From NCBI GenBank assembly GCA_001789205.1, contig MFYT01000078.1, positions 1 to 47,958 of the forward strand: a stretch of DNA of 47,958 nucleotides. Reading direction: 5' to 3'. Numbering within the stretch: the stretch's first letter is position 1; each line of letters starts with the position of its first letter. Source of the stretch: Candidatus Raymondbacteria bacterium RIFOXYA2_FULL_49_16. Its GTDB lineage: Bacteria > Fibrobacterota > OXYB2-FULL-49-7 > XYB2-FULL-49-35. This document shows, one piece after another, positions 15,689-23,795 of this stretch. Both the position numbers and the translations under genes were made by a program. The notes under the pieces were generated by a model, which ran no database searches, had not been told where the DNA came from, and saw nothing but the letters and a program-made list of their open reading frames with translations.

Positions 15689-15723
15689 AGAAGAATGACG
15701 CCCCCCACCCCCTGGGGCAATGC
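15643..15723. repeat. long imperfect hairpin
   Basis: GCATTGCC (15643-15650) pairs with GGCAATGC (15716-15723), and inside it GGGCGTCATTC (15659-15669) pairs with GAATGACGCCC (15693-15703). The left arm is the second tandem-repeat unit. The remainder of the gap up to 15966 is AT-rich; it has two near-identical pieces (ACCTGGTAAAAGCTTC and ACCTGGCAAAATCTTC near 15770-15810) and presumably the promoter of the export operon, but no convincing gene. Confidence 0.5.
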
Positions 15724-15966
15724 CCTCATGAAATTGAAAAACAACACTTTGCATGCTAATACCATCAAATACCTGGTAAAAGCTTCAAAACACCTGGCAA
15801 AATCTTCCTATGTCTGCAAAATGGAACAAATTGTTAACAAAACCTTAAAAAACTTCTTTAAATATCGTTATAACTTTCGATTTTTCAAAAAGATATCAAG
15901 TGCCAACCAATTATTTCCGATATACTTCAAATGGAGGACAACCTGTAATAAACAGATATTAACAAC

Positions 15967-16176
15967 ATGAAACAGATAAACCTTAATTCACTGAAGCTCT
16001 ACAACCTGGTCGAAATATCAAAGGCCACGGGAATTAGCCTTAGCACGCTGCGCAATGCTATAAAAACAAACGAGTTGCGGGCACGAAAACTAGGGCGCGA
16101 ATACAAATGCACCATGACGGAGATTCTCAGATTCATACAAGTAACCGATGCCGAGATACCGGAGGTGGCACAATGA
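15967..16176 (+). CDS. small excisionase/MerR-type helix-turn-helix protein
   Basis: A 69-residue putative DNA-binding protein. The sequence YNLVEISKATGISLSTLRNAI followed by LRARKLGREYKC matches the HTH_17/excisionase type: a helix-turn-helix and a short wing that reads a primer-like K/R-rich edge. Such proteins act as excisionases of mobile elements or as small transcription factors. It is the first gene of an operon; its TGA stop overlaps the ATG of the Wza-like gene (ATGA), and an ideal GGAGG for the next gene lies within its 3' end. That coupling makes a regulatory role for the polysaccharide genes more likely than excision, although the repeat-rich sequence just upstream keeps the second option open. 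Conserved wing residues were not checked by alignment. Confidence 0.72.
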   Translation: MKQINLNSLKLYNLVEISKATGISLSTLRNAIKTNELRARKLGREYKCTMTEILRFIQVTDAEIPEVAQ

Positions 16177-16898
16177 AGCGCCTCATTTTCCCTGCCTTTC
16201 TCTTTCTGCTACTGGCATGCGGCTGCATGCCCAAGGGAATTCAGTACAACCATCCTGATTTTGAAACAATCACAAAAAAAACCGCCTTTGATAAAACCTA
16301 TATTATAGGCATGGACGATGTCCTAAACGTGATTATCTATGAAAAATGGCCCTATGCTCGCGACGCGTACGAAAAAAAAGTGGTTGTCCGCGATGAAGGC
16401 ACCATTATAGTCCTGCCTATTGGCAAACTGAAGATTGAGGGCCTTACTATCAAAGAAGCTGAGGAAGAAATTATAAACGGCCTCAAGACCTATCTGAAGA
16501 AGCCCTTTTGTGAGATTGAGATTATTGAATACAACAGCAAAAAGGTCTGCGTTCTGGGAAACCTGGAACGGGCCGTGGTGTTTGGCTTGAAGCCAGGCCA
16601 GCGCCTTGTAGAGACCGTGGCCCTTGCTGGCGGCAATGCTGAGAAAAGGTATCTTGGCCCGGTCAAACTGGTGCGCAAGGAAAAAGGCGAAGTACGGGTG
16701 TTTGACATTAACATGCGCCGCATTGTAATCGATGGCCGCCTTGATGAGGACGTGCTCCTTGCCGACGGTGACATCCTCTTTGTTCAGGAAAGCAAACTTA
16801 CTGAAGCCAAGCGGATCATTGACCTGCTGACCTTGTGGGTTCCCGCGTACTTTGCGGGCCGCACTCTGACCAGCGACATTGGCATAACGGGGAATTAG
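16173..16898 (+). CDS. Wza-like polysaccharide export outer membrane lipoprotein
   Basis: A 241-residue exported lipoprotein. Signal sequence with lipobox near LLLAC (residues 13-17; a second Cys two residues later could also be the acylated one). A polysaccharide-export domain begins at about residue 42 (TYIIGMDDVLNVIIYEKW) and is followed by a SLBB-type domain (KVCVLGNLERAVVFGLKPG, LVETVALAGG). In capsule and exopolysaccharide systems this protein forms the outer membrane channel and docks on a Wzc-type protein, which is the next gene six bases downstream. The start at 16173 has GGAGG upstream and overlaps the HTH gene stop. It is shorter than E. coli Wza (379), close to the compact Wza/GumB-type proteins. 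Confidence 0.88.
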   Translation: MKRLIFPAFLFLLLACGCMPKGIQYNHPDFETITKKTAFDKTYIIGMDDVLNVIIYEKWPYARDAYEKKVVVRDEGTIIVLPIGKLKIEGLTIKEAEEEIINGLKTYLKKPFCEIEIIEYNSKKVCVLGNLERAVVFGLKPGQRLVETVALAGGNAEKRYLGPVKLVRKEKGEVRVFDINMRRIVIDGRLDEDVLLADGDILFVQESKLTEAKRIIDLLTLWVPAYFAGRTLTSDIGITGN

Positions 16899-16904
16899 AA
16901 TACT

Positions 16905-19900
16905 ATGCATAAGTTTGAAATGTCTATAATGGAATATGAATATATCCTGAAAAAGCGATATAAGATCATTCTATTGTGCATTATCCTGGTCATGGGGTCG
17001 AGCCTCTTCTTCATGCGCTCGCAGACGCAGCTGTACAAGGCCTTTTCGAGCGTAAAGATCGACAAGAGCAAAAAGCAGGAAGACATGCTGGTCACGGACA
17101 GCTACTGGGACAACATGGAAACGCAGGTATTGGTGGTCAACAGTTTCCCGGTCATCGAACTTGTGGCAAAAGACTTGGGCCTGGTGGACAGCACAATCCC
17201 TTCGGAAGTCATCAAGCAGAACGAGAAACTGATCAGAACCATAACAGGCCTCAGTTCAAAGGTGTCGGCCAAAGTCCGCGGCAGTTCAACTATCATCGAC
17301 ATCACTGTTGTATCAGCGAACCCGACAGAGGCGAAAAACATCGCCAATTCAGTGGCCAACTGCTACAAACGCTTCACACGCCAGGAAAAAAGCAAGGCGA
17401 TCCGCGATACCCGCGTGTTCATAGAACAGCAGTTGAACGCCTGCAAGGCCAGTCTTGCGAAAAACGAAGGGGAGCTCAAAGACCTGATGCGGGAAAGCCA
17501 GTTCCCTTCCCTCGACGAGAAGATACGGCGTACTATTGAACAGCAGTCTGACCTCATGAAGGACAACAAAGAGCTGAGCGGAAAGATAGAGGCCATATTG
17601 AGCCAGACCCAGGACCTGCAGAAGCGCAAAGAATGGTCCTCGTTCAACATCAACGAAAAGAATAAGCCTGATCAACAGCGGCCCTACATGGACTGGATTT
17701 CAGGTATTGGAGAGACTGATCCCGGTCTTGAACAGATGAACCGGAAGCTCCTTGAGCTCGAACTCCAAAAGAGCGAACTACTCAATTTCTACAACCCGAC
17801 CCATCCGAAGCTGCATGATATCGAGACTGAAATATTCAATATAATCAGCCAGATACTGCGTGAGTATACGAACCGGGTGAATTTCTACCAGAAAAAATAC
17901 GCAGCCAATACGGAAACCATTACCAAGCTCCAGGAGACCTTCAAGGAAATCCCTGAGGAGCAACGCCAGTTTTCCAGCATCCAGCGCAACATATCGACCA
18001 ATACGAAACTGTATGAACTGCTCTCAACCCGGTACCAGCTCGCGCTCATCAGCGAAGCGGGCAGCGCTGACGAAGTAGTGGTCCTCTCCTATGCGGTAAC
18101 GCCCAATAGCCCCTTCAACGTGAATTCCAGCAAAGTGCTCATCATAAGCCTGGTGCTGGGCATCATGCTCGGGGTCATCATCGCCCTGGTGCTTGAGACC
18201 TTTGATACCTCCATTGGCACCATCGAGGACATGGAGGAATATCTCCAGGTCCCGGTCATTGGCGTGCTGCCGCATATTGACAAAGACGGCGTCCTCGACA
18301 TTATAAAGACCCGCATGGGCGAATACGCGGTGGCGAACGATCTTCCGGCAAGCCACCTGATCTCCCACTTTGACCCCAAGTCGCCCGACGCGGAAGCGTA
18401 CCGCAGCCTGCGCACAAACATCCAGTTCCTCGATATTGACAAGAAGATCAAGGTCATTAATTTTACGAGCTCAGTCATGCGCGAGGGCAAAAGCACCACG
18501 CTCGCCAACTTGGCGCTCACCATTGCCCAAGCCGGATACAAAATCCTGGTCATTGGCTGCAATCTGCGGCGGCCTTCGCTCTACAAGACCTTTGGTTTTT
18601 CCATGGGACCGGGTGTTGTCGACATCCTGATTGAAAAGGAAAAATGGCAGAACTGCATTAAGACGCTCGCTGATTCTGAAATTGAAGCGCTGCGCAATTA
18701 CGACCAGTTCGGTTACTCAAACCTGAGCAACCTGCACTTTATAGAATGCGGCGCCATTCCGCCCAACCCATCGGAACTGCTCCAGTCGCGCAACATGGAC
18801 AAATTCCTCGCAGAGGTGCGTGAACACTATAATATAGTCCTGATCGACTCTCCGCCAACGCTACCGGTCACGGATTCGGCCATCCTTGGCACCAAGGTAG
18901 ACGGTACGGTGATTGTATATCAGGCGGGCCGCGTGCCCCGGAATGCCCTGCGTCGCGCCAAGATGAAGCTGGAAAGCGTGAAAACAAAGGTGCTTGGCCT
19001 GGTGCTCAACGACACCAAGTCTGAAATGAGTGGTTATTTCAGCGGCTACTACAAATATTATATGGACGACAAAGGATCGCGCAAGCGTAAAAAGAAACAT
19101 CGCAGCGCAACAGCCCATTCCCTGCTCTTTTCGCTCGCAACAGGTACTGGAGCATCAGTGGCTGTCGAGGCGATCAGGAAATATTCCCTTATCGGCATCC
19201 TGGCCGCGGCAATTCTGGGTCTTGGCGCGTTCAAGGCAATTTCAACCAGCCGCTCTGACAGCGAACGCAACAAGGCAAAAGCGCGGGAACTATTACCGAT
19301 GAAAAAGAGTCCGGTTGTTCCAACGCCTCCTGTGGCAAAACCCGCGCCAAAAGCGGCAAAACCCGCTGAGCCAATAAAGGCGCTAACTCAGGCGCCCGTA
19401 CCAGTAACCCCAACCCCTGCGCCAGTACTGGTCGCGGTAAAAGTACCGGAAAAGCGGGAAACCCCTGTGGCTGTCAAACCGCAAACCGCGCCCGCACCCG
19501 CGGTCAAAATCACCGTGCCAGCGCCAATTGCGGCAAAGACATTGGTAAAAAAAGAAGCTCCTGTTGCCGCCAAACCGCAGCCCATGGCCGCGCCCGCGGT
19601 CCAAGCCCCTGCGCTGTCAATTGACGAGGAATTTTTCTTTCTCCAGCTCTCCTCCCTGCCCACCATTGAATTGGCGCAAAAGGAACGCGAACGGCTGCGC
19701 AAACAGTATGGCATTGACGTTTACATACGGCCCCTTGTGCGCGACGGCAAAATAACCGCGTGCAGGGTCTGCTTTGGCGCTTACAGAACGCGCCACGAGG
19801 CCCAGGCCGCTCTCGAAAGTTTCCCCATTAAACGGGGCGCCAAGAACGCATTTGTAAACCAGGGGCTTGCCGCGTCCAAGGAACTTGCCCAGCTCCTGAT

Positions 19901-19910
19901 GCAGTACTGA
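16905..19910 (+). CDS. Wzz/BY-kinase fusion (Wzc-like) with C-terminal SPOR domain
   Basis: A 1001-residue inner membrane protein. Order: N-terminal helix (about 19-36), Wzz chain-length domain with long coiled coils (40-400), second helix (about 410-430), bacterial tyrosine kinase (440-705), Tyr cluster YFSGYYKYY (about 707-716), a third hydrophobic segment (about 758-780), a Pro/Ala/Lys-rich linker (795-905) and a SPOR-like domain (FFFLQLSSLPTIE to the end). Known role: Wzc-type proteins control polymer length and export with Wza. Walker A is present (MREGKSTT, near 525) and Walker B (IVLIDSPP), but Walker A' reads VIGCNLRRP instead of a DxD-type motif, so both usual Asp are missing. SPOR domains bind denuded peptidoglycan, an unusual fusion here. 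No glycosyltransferase genes follow. Confidence 0.87.
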   Translation: MHKFEMSIMEYEYILKKRYKIILLCIILVMGSSLFFMRSQTQLYKAFSSVKIDKSKKQEDMLVTDSYWDNMETQVLVVNSFPVIELVAKDLGLVDSTIPSEVIKQNEKLIRTITGLSSKVSAKVRGSSTIIDITVVSANPTEAKNIANSVANCYKRFTRQEKSKAIRDTRVFIEQQLNACKASLAKNEGELKDLMRESQFPSLDEKIRRTIEQQSDLMKDNKELSGKIEAILSQTQDLQKRKEWSSFNINEKNKPDQQRPYMDWISGIGETDPGLEQMNRKLLELELQKSELLNFYNPTHPKLHDIETEIFNIISQILREYTNRVNFYQKKYAANTETITKLQETFKEIPEEQRQFSSIQRNISTNTKLYELLSTRYQLALISEAGSADEVVVLSYAVTPNSPFNVNSSKVLIISLVLGIMLGVIIALVLETFDTSIGTIEDMEEYLQVPVIGVLPHIDKDGVLDIIKTRMGEYAVANDLPASHLISHFDPKSPDAEAYRSLRTNIQFLDIDKKIKVINFTSSVMREGKSTTLANLALTIAQAGYKILVIGCNLRRPSLYKTFGFSMGPGVVDILIEKEKWQNCIKTLADSEIEALRNYDQFGYSNLSNLHFIECGAIPPNPSELLQSRNMDKFLAEVREHYNIVLIDSPPTLPVTDSAILGTKVDGTVIVYQAGRVPRNALRRAKMKLESVKTKVLGLVLNDTKSEMSGYFSGYYKYYMDDKGSRKRKKKHRSATAHSLLFSLATGTGASVAVEAIRKYSLIGILAAAILGLGAFKAISTSRSDSERNKAKARELLPMKKSPVVPTPPVAKPAPKAAKPAEPIKALTQAPVPVTPTPAPVLVAVKVPEKRETPVAVKPQTAPAPAVKITVPAPIAAKTLVKKEAPVAAKPQPMAAPAVQAPALSIDEEFFFLQLSSLPTIELAQKERERLRKQYGIDVYIRPLVRDGKITACRVCFGAYRTRHEAQAALESFPIKRGAKNAFVNQGLAASKELAQLLMQY

Positions 19911-20033
19911 CCTCTTCCAGGCATTCGGTCAGTCAACCGCACCAGCAATACCATCTCCTGAAAACCCAGCGCCCTGACCCCGAAAGAACCCAGAAAGAAG
20001 GGGTGCCGGAAAACTACGCCCAATTATACGATT

Positions 20034-20447
20034 ATCTACCTTGAGATGGTCTCCCTTTTTCGAGGGTCACTTCGCAGAATACCGAACCAAAGGCTATTCT
20101 GCATTGAAAGTAATCAGGGTAAACAGAGCAAATTATATCGCAAGTAATGGTGTCAGCGATTTTTTGTGCGAAGTGACCGGTAAATTCAGCTTTCAATCTG
20201 AAGGCAAAGGCGATTTTCCCACAGCAGGCGACTGGGTCATTGCGTCAGAGATATTGAACGCTGGGAAAGCTATCTAAAACTAAAAAAGGAATTCGCATAT
20301 ATAGCCGATCGCCAGACCATGAGTGAGATTGTCGTTGACCCGGTCCTGGACCCCATTTCAAGCTTTAACAATACAACCGTGACCACATGGAAAAACAACA
20401 AAAAGAAAACAATAGACCTGAGGACAATCTTGAAAAAGGGTAAATAG
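20034..20447 (+). pseudogene. collapsed copy of the rsgA/WG-repeat gene pair
   Basis: Three pieces match the intact pair at 23796-25534 in the same order. 20036-20255 matches the RsgA N-terminus (about residues 6-70, with NRANYIASNGVSDF and GDFPTAGDWV). About 20258-20320 matches the RsgA C-terminus (WESYLKLKKEFAYIADRQT). 20322-20447 matches the C-terminus of the WG protein (DPVLDPISSF, TWKNNKKKTI), ending at TAG. The GTPase core and most of the WG gene are missing. The first junction shifts the frame, so the N-terminal reading stops at 20277; the second joins rsgA and WG ends in one frame. The start codon region is also altered (CTTGAGATGG). It is a duplicate reduced by two internal deletions. 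Confidence 0.88.
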
Positions 20448-20471
20448 GCCTACGACCATTCAACAGGCCGG

Positions 20472-21479
20472 CTAGAAATCTATCTTATTCTCTTTGCACG
20501 CCCTTAAAAGTCTCTTCTCCCAGCCGGGACCTCTTTTAATGAGCGATGCACGTGCGGCATCAAGCTCTCCCGGATAGTCCTCGCGGAGGACCTCAAGCAA
20601 CAACTTTGCCTGCATAATGTCTTTCTGTTTTTTCGGTGCTGAAGTGGTTTTTCTTTCCTGAGAAACGAGCAGTTTGTGTAACGCAAACCGGGCAGGCTGA
20701 GGCACGGTGACCAAAAAGGGCGTGCCGCAGATAAACGCCGCCTTGATAGGCCCTTCAATCAGATAGTCCAGAAACTTGAGCGGCTGAGCAGCGGCATTGA
20801 ACCGGGGTATATGTACCGGCGCTTCCCTCCCCTTTTTTTGAGAGGTAAGCAAATCAATGCGGAGCGCTTTACCGCGTATGGCATAGGATGTTGACGGCTC
20901 TTTTCTCGAAAATCCTGGAACAGGGAAAAAACCTATTTGCAAAGATTCTATAGCCGACGGAATATCTGCAGTTATGCCAGGCACGGCAAGTGCAATACGG
21001 AGCCCCCCGGCAAGGTCAATGTCCTGCGTCGTGGTGACATGGTTTCCGAACTTGAATCCAAGGTGGGTCTCCAAAACCTTGAAGCCCATGCTCCCTACCA
21101 GGATGGCGCCGGCATGAAAAACACCGCAATCCGCCAACCTGCCGATTATCCGCGCTATTTCCGACGGCACAGGGGTCACGGTACCGGCAATGATCTGTGC
21201 GCCAAGACGCTTAAAGAGGGCATGGTCTGCTTCTATCTGCGATGCTCCCATTTTCCGGCGTTGAATCAGGTCCTGGATACCATCGGAGTCAGGGCCAAGG
21301 TATATCTGCGTTCTACCTCCGGGAAGCGTTGCCTGGAAATAATGATACGTGACACCTTTAATCTTTTTTGTCGTGAATTCTCCGGGGAGCGTGGCCACGC
21401 TGCGCATGGCGTCATATATCTCAAGGCGCTCGTGTAAATCAGCGTAGAGCGCTATGGTTTCACTGTTGATTCGCGTCAT
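20472..21479 (-). CDS. nucleotidyltransferase-fold protein
   Basis: A 335-residue cytoplasmic protein. Residues 125-165 hold the minimal nucleotidyltransferase signature: LVGSMGF followed after about 20 residues by TTQDIDLAG (GS, then DxD). An N-terminal region with YHYFQATLPGGRTQIYLGP and a C-terminal helical region (KQKDIMQAKLLLEVLREDYP) resemble the NTP_transf_8/GSLUG group, which transfers nucleotides to unknown targets. Some members are toxin-antitoxin or defence components, but no partner gene is adjacent. Start ATG at 21479 has GGAGG eight bases upstream. A 10-bp dyad (21500-21532) sits in the leader. It is a lone gene between the collapsed rsgA copy and a divergent unknown gene. Confidence 0.72.
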   Translation of the reverse strand: MTRINSETIALYADLHERLEIYDAMRSVATLPGEFTTKKIKGVTYHYFQATLPGGRTQIYLGPDSDGIQDLIQRRKMGASQIEADHALFKRLGAQIIAGTVTPVPSEIARIIGRLADCGVFHAGAILVGSMGFKVLETHLGFKFGNHVTTTQDIDLAGGLRIALAVPGITADIPSAIESLQIGFFPVPGFSRKEPSTSYAIRGKALRIDLLTSQKKGREAPVHIPRFNAAAQPLKFLDYLIEGPIKAAFICGTPFLVTVPQPARFALHKLLVSQERKTTSAPKKQKDIMQAKLLLEVLREDYPGELDAARASLIKRGPGWEKRLLRACKENKIDF

Positions 21480-21499
21480 TGACCCGCCTCCAAAGCAAA

Positions 21500-21532
21500 G
21501 TTATACTCACCTTCTAACATAATGAGTATAAC
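21500..21532 (-). promoter_or_regulatory. dyad in the leader of the nucleotidyltransferase gene
   Basis: GTTATACTCA (21500-21509) and TGAGTATAAC (21523-21532) form a perfect 10-bp inverted repeat with a 13-base centre, 20 bases before the start codon. It could be an operator or a leader hairpin. On the plus strand it is followed by T7, so it could also end transcripts coming from the left. The following stretch up to 21831 (about 300 bases) holds no gene I would support; it must contain the promoter of the next plus-strand gene. Confidence 0.5.
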
Positions 21533-21831
21533 TTTTTTTCCGAACAAAATCAATCTTTATCATCAGTTAAAACCGCCACCGTATCCGGACTTGCTTAATT
21601 GAATGATTATTTATCTTGATATGACTTTGGGTAGATTGCATATTTAACATGCAATACGTCATGCGTGCGAAAAACAGATAAAGGACGAATCGTAGGAAAC
21701 TATTGGGTGCACAATTTGTGCCGGGCTGGGCATGTAGGACGACGGCAGTGATACCCTGCACACGTTGTACGCCTCTATAAGAACACAATAAAACCAAAAT
21801 GTCGTTCAAAGCTAAACAAACCGAGACAAAC

Positions 21832-22512
21832 ATGAATACACTAACAAATGCTCTTGATTTCATCAACGAATCCATGTTTTACTCACGCCCAATCCCTCAA
21901 ACCCAAAAACGGAATCTCACAGCTTTGATTACAGACAGGCAAGGCAAGCCAGGAGCATACAGCACCATGTTCGCGCCCTTCCCAAAAGAAGACATCTCCC
22001 ACTACCGTCTTTTTACCGGAGAATCTCCCTCTCCCCTGTCTGCAATTCATATAATAGGCGAAGAATGCTGCCGGGCGCTCTTGCTCCTGGGAATACATAA
22101 TCATAAAACAACCACAGCTATATCAAAAGCAAATGAGGTTATCGTAGTAAACCACCTTCAGAGAAAGCGCAATCCCAAACAAACATTTCCCAAGGCCTTC
22201 TTTTGCTGCCCAAAATGCACCTGTGGCCTTTGGCGGCATTATTCCGCGCGTACAAACGCGACTGCGGAGAAAGTCCTGTCAGACGGCATGAAGGCCTTGA
22301 AACAGTGGCGTAATGGCAAAGGAGGATGGACCCAATTTCCGGCATATTACACCCTCTTTACCCTGCTTGAAATAGACATGCCACAAGCCCGCAAGGAATT
22401 GACCTATGCAGCCAAGTCCTGCGAGGCCACGATTACAAAACTCCGCGCGCCCAGGGGAACATATGCGCAGAGACGCGTGGATGTCTTGAAAAGAGTCTTA
22501 TCTTTAGTGTAG
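21832..22512 (+). CDS. conserved-looking protein of unknown function with a Cys cluster
   Basis: About 226 residues from the ATG at 21832; an ATG at 21799 in the same frame would add 11. Neither has a good ribosome site. Not recognised with confidence. Visible features: a mixed alpha/beta N-terminal half, then a cluster CCPKCTCGLWRHYS near residue 125 that could bind a metal, then a Trp-rich part (KQWRNGKGGWTQFPAYYTLFTLLEI) and a helical, basic C-terminus (TYAQRRVDVLKRVL). Similar Cys-Cys-x-x-Cys plus WRH proteins occur in anaerobes under misleading names; I recall this only loosely. It precedes the flavodiiron gene by 43 bases and may be co-transcribed with it. No signal peptide or membrane segment. 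Confidence 0.65.
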   Translation: MNTLTNALDFINESMFYSRPIPQTQKRNLTALITDRQGKPGAYSTMFAPFPKEDISHYRLFTGESPSPLSAIHIIGEECCRALLLLGIHNHKTTTAISKANEVIVVNHLQRKRNPKQTFPKAFFCCPKCTCGLWRHYSARTNATAEKVLSDGMKALKQWRNGKGGWTQFPAYYTLFTLLEIDMPQARKELTYAAKSCEATITKLRAPRGTYAQRRVDVLKRVLSLV

Positions 22513-22555
22513 ATTGTCTTACAAAAGAAAAAGACTCTTTTACGGAGAATAAACC

Positions 22556-23740
22556 ATGAAAATCACGAACAATGTCAGCTGGGTCGGCAAAATTGATTGG
22601 GAATTAAGAAAATTTCACGGGAATGAATATTCAACACACAAAGGGTCCACGTATAATTCATACCTTATCAAAGAAGAGAAAAATGTCATTATCGACACTG
22701 TCTGGAAACCATTTGCCAAGGAATATGTTGAAAAGCTGAAGAAAGAAATAGATTTGCAGAAAATTGATTACGTGGTTGCCAATCACGCCGAAATAGACCA
22801 TAGCGGCGCCCTTCCTGAATTAATGCACCATATTCCTGACGTACCCATTTATTGCACGAAAAATGCAGTCACCTCTTTAAAAGGCCATTACCATAAAGAT
22901 TGGAATTTTGTCCCTGTAAAGACCGGTGATACAATTGATGTTGGCAATGGAAAGTCATTGGTTTTTGTTGAGATGACAATGCTGCACTGGCCCGACAGCA
23001 TGGCCTCGTATTTGACTGGAGACAACATCTTATTCAGCAACGATGCGTTTGGACAGCATTATGCAAGCGAATATATGTTTAACGATCTTGTTGACCAAAA
23101 CGAGCTGTTCCATGAATGCATTAAATATTATGCCAACATTCTGACTCCTTTTAGTCCCTTTGTCACAAAGAAGATACATGAAGTCCTGGAAATGAAAATT
23201 CCGATTAATATCATAGCCACCAGCCATGGGGTAATCTGGAGAGACAATCCTGTTCAGATAGTTGAAAAATACCTGGCCTGGGCAAATAAGTATCAGGAAA
23301 ATCAAATCACCATTCTTTACGACACAATGTGGGATGGTACCAGAATAATGGCGGAAAATATTGCCGTGGGAATTAAGAAGGCCGATGATAAAGTCAATAT
23401 TAAATTGTTTAATGTTTCAAAAACCGACAAGAATGATATTATAAGTGAAATATTTAAATCTAAAACCGTATTACTGGGCTCCCCTACTATAAATAAGGGT
23501 ATTTCAGTTGCAATAGCGGGCCTATTGGAAGAGATTGAGGGATTACAGTTCAAAAATAAAAAGGCTGTTGCTTTTGGAAGCTATGGCTGGAGTGGTGAAT
23601 CAATTATAAAAATCACCAATGCACTTGAAAAGTCCGGATTTGCTATGATAAATAAAGGATTTAAATGCCTGTGGAATCCAGACGATGACAGCATCCAACA
23701 GTGCATCTCATTAGGTGTTGAGGTTGCAAAGAGTCAGTAA
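22556..23740 (+). CDS. flavodiiron protein (A-type flavoprotein, FprA family)
   Basis: A 394-residue cytoplasmic enzyme that reduces O2 to water and/or NO to N2O in anaerobes. The N-terminal metallo-beta-lactamase-like domain keeps all diiron ligands: H77, E79, D81, H82 (NHAEIDHSG), H144 (LHWPDSM), D163 (SNDAFGQHY) and H224 (ATSHGVIW). A flavodoxin domain follows from about 252 (ITILYDTMWDGT, FMN phosphate loop; VLLGSPT; AFGSYGWSGE). No rubredoxin domain is fused, so an external rubredoxin or similar donor is needed; none is seen here. A GGAG ribosome site precedes the ATG. The gene is markedly AT-rich (hand counts of 37% and 20% GC in two 60-base lines) against about 50% around it, suggesting recent acquisition. 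Confidence 0.95.
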   Translation: MKITNNVSWVGKIDWELRKFHGNEYSTHKGSTYNSYLIKEEKNVIIDTVWKPFAKEYVEKLKKEIDLQKIDYVVANHAEIDHSGALPELMHHIPDVPIYCTKNAVTSLKGHYHKDWNFVPVKTGDTIDVGNGKSLVFVEMTMLHWPDSMASYLTGDNILFSNDAFGQHYASEYMFNDLVDQNELFHECIKYYANILTPFSPFVTKKIHEVLEMKIPINIIATSHGVIWRDNPVQIVEKYLAWANKYQENQITILYDTMWDGTRIMAENIAVGIKKADDKVNIKLFNVSKTDKNDIISEIFKSKTVLLGSPTINKGISVAIAGLLEEIEGLQFKNKKAVAFGSYGWSGESIIKITNALEKSGFAMINKGFKCLWNPDDDSIQQCISLGVEVAKSQ

Positions 23741-23795
23741 TTCCCGTCCAAGGCAATTTCTAACAAAATGCGGCACTCACTTTAAAAATAACAAG

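Noticed and set aside
15389-15730. Possible CRISPR array (28-base direct repeat seen twice)
   Set aside because: Only two copies, the spacing is explained by a 180-bp palindromic insertion, and no cas genes are present.
15695-15970. Open frame of 91 codons before the HTH gene
   Set aside because: It starts inside the hairpin region, has no ribosome site, is rich in Lys/Asn/Phe as expected for AT-rich non-coding DNA and overlaps the HTH start.
20041-20277. Short intact-looking gene related to RsgA
   Set aside because: It lacks all GTPase motifs and ends at a frame-shifting deletion; it is the first part of the collapsed copy.
21567-21875. Minus-strand frame of 102 codons with hydrophobic segments
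   Set aside because: It overlaps the start of the plus-strand gene, has no ribosome site and lacks any domain; it lies mainly in intergenic sequence.
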